64,000 nt of DNA from CAWGAJ01 sp963820545. GTDB taxonomy: Bacteria > Planctomycetota > Planctomycetia > Pirellulales > Thermoguttaceae. The notes beneath the pieces are model-generated. The model had not been told where the DNA came from and ran no database searches. It saw only the letters and a program-made list of their open reading frames with translations. The number at the start of each line of letters is the position of its first letter. The stretch's first letter is position 1. Positions 63,167 to 64,000 of this stretch are shown here, in pieces. The stretch is taken from positions 930,001-994,000 of the forward strand of contig CAWGAJ010000002.1 of the NCBI GenBank assembly GCA_963820545.1, read 5' to 3'. The translations under genes and the position numbers were made by a program.

Positions 63167-64000
63167 CGTCCATACCGCCAGAATAAAACCATTGCTCCGG
63201 TTACCAGCAACACTACCACTCCCGGTTCCGGTATTGTGCTCAAATATTCAGTCCTGCGCCAAGGCGTTGACGTTAATTTGCCCCCAACCATAAATCTGAT
63301 CCCATCCTTGATCGCCCAAATCCACTGCCGTGGAACGCATCAATTGTTCGACCTCATCCGGCGTGAGGTTTGGATTAATCGACCAAACCAACGCCGCGGC
63401 CCCGGATGCCAGAGCCGTGGAAAAACTGGTTCCGCTGATTAGTCCATATCCGTTTAGGTTGTCGGTGGTTGGATTGGCAACTACTATGTTAGAAGCCGGA
63501 GCGACGAGGTCCATAAACTTACCCCAAGAACTGCCCACAGTCGACGATGACGACCAACGCTGGTCGTATTGGTCTGTTCCACCCACAAAAATCAAGTTTG
63601 TATAATCGGAGATGTCGCGGAATGAATTCGAATTGCCCGCTCCGATAAAAGTCAATGCACCATGGGCCCGGGCGTATGCCGCGGCTGAATCCAACAACCC
63701 ATAATCACTGGCTGAGTAAGAAATGTTGATTACCTTTGCCCCCTGATCGGCTGCCATTATTATGCCTTGGTAGAGCCAATCATCTTGAGTGTAAACATCT
63801 TCATCGGTAATGCGAATGGGCAAAATAGAAAAATTTCCTATTCCCGCCCCGCCCATGCCGTTATTCACGCCCATGGCGATTGCGCTGGCCACCCAGGTGC
63901 CATGACGGCGAATCGAGGGACTCGTAACCGTCATCCATTCATCCGCAAACGGGTCCTGACCCGGAACCGCCGAAAGGGGAGATAAAATCCGCCCGGCTAA
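63155..64000 (-). CDS. Subtilisin-like S8 serine protease with PEP-CTERM tail (partial, frameshift)
   Basis: The 5' end lies outside the window. The visible part is an S8 protease domain: RRHGTWVASAIAMGVNNGMGGAGIG (catalytic His in HGTWVA), VINISYSASDYGLL, TFIGAGNSNSF and LISGTSFSTALASGAAALVW (catalytic Ser in GTSFS); the catalytic Asp would be upstream. One reading stops at 63248. Removing one G from GG near 63252 continues it as TEYLSTIPEPGVVVLLVTGA then MVLFWRYGRKIG and stop at 63155, a good PEP-CTERM signal. It is thus probably exported, sorted and linked to the surface by an exosortase not seen here. Confidence 0.82.

Overview
The window looks like a chromosomal segment of a Planctomycetota bacterium. 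I infer this from the gene set and not from a marker-gene search: DUF4254 next to a family-9 glycosyltransferase, a DUF1844 protein, PEP-CTERM sorting signals, a short UvrC, an isolated MraZ and many repeat-filled intergenic gaps. It is mostly ordinary chromosome. No phage, integrase or complete insertion sequence is visible. The only RNA gene I can support is one tRNA with anticodon CAU.

Layout. 0.2-5.6 kb: RlmI-like methyltransferase, a MazEF-like toxin-antitoxin pair, a YgiQ-type radical SAM protein, a heptosyltransferase-like GT9 enzyme and DUF4254. 5.9-13.4 kb: a SPASM radical SAM protein, an M28 peptidase, two membrane proteins, an ASCH protein, and a TPR protein followed by a Wza-like export protein. 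13.4-15.2 kb: a scrap-yard of a MITE-like element, a zinc-ribbon gene plus a partial copy of it, and decayed toxin-antitoxin genes. 15.2-18.1 kb: a large single-gene protein kinase/SAMHD1-like HD fusion, the best candidate for an undescribed system, with repeat debris beside it. 19.2-25.7 kb: acs, the tRNA, and a three-gene lipid operon (reductase-SCP2, acyltransferase, GT2). 26.4-29.7 kb: methyltransferases, a DUF268 protein and a glycosyltransferase-like gene, likely surface glycan modification. 29.9-33.7 kb: DUF438/hemerythrin/PAS protein, Rrf2 regulator and an NCS1-type permease. 33.8-42.2 kb: housekeeping genes kdsB, pyrG, DUF1844, mraZ, uvrC, groES and groEL. 42.2-44.6 kb: a small gene plus a putative HTH-nuclease, then hicBA. 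44.7-54.7 kb: transglutaminase, O-methyltransferase, TIM-barrel isomerase, a PEP-CTERM fragment, DUF1638, a two-component system, a B12-type radical SAM protein and a homocysteine methyltransferase. 54.7-61.9 kb: a polysaccharide operon (wecB, ABC exporter, WecA-like, two GT4). 62.5-64.0 kb: greA and the 3' part of an S8 protease with a PEP-CTERM tail.

Two patterns run through the whole window. First, many short tandem repeats of different sequence all share a 7-bp period. They lie between genes, supply some stop codons and C-termini, and in two genes lie inside the reading frame, where three heptamers encode seven residues. Second, about a dozen genes, including pyrG, which is expected to be needed for growth, are broken by one- or two-base indels, mostly losses in short G/C runs. 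I read these mainly as sequence or assembly errors and give the restored gene extents.

As a unit, the window carries much envelope biology: KDO activation, heptosyltransferase, a lipid-carrier polysaccharide pathway with an ABC exporter, a Wza-like exporter and PEP-CTERM proteins. Scattered among it are stress and conflict genes: MazEF, HicBA, the HTH-nuclease pair, the kinase-HD fusion and the Rrf2/hemerythrin pair.
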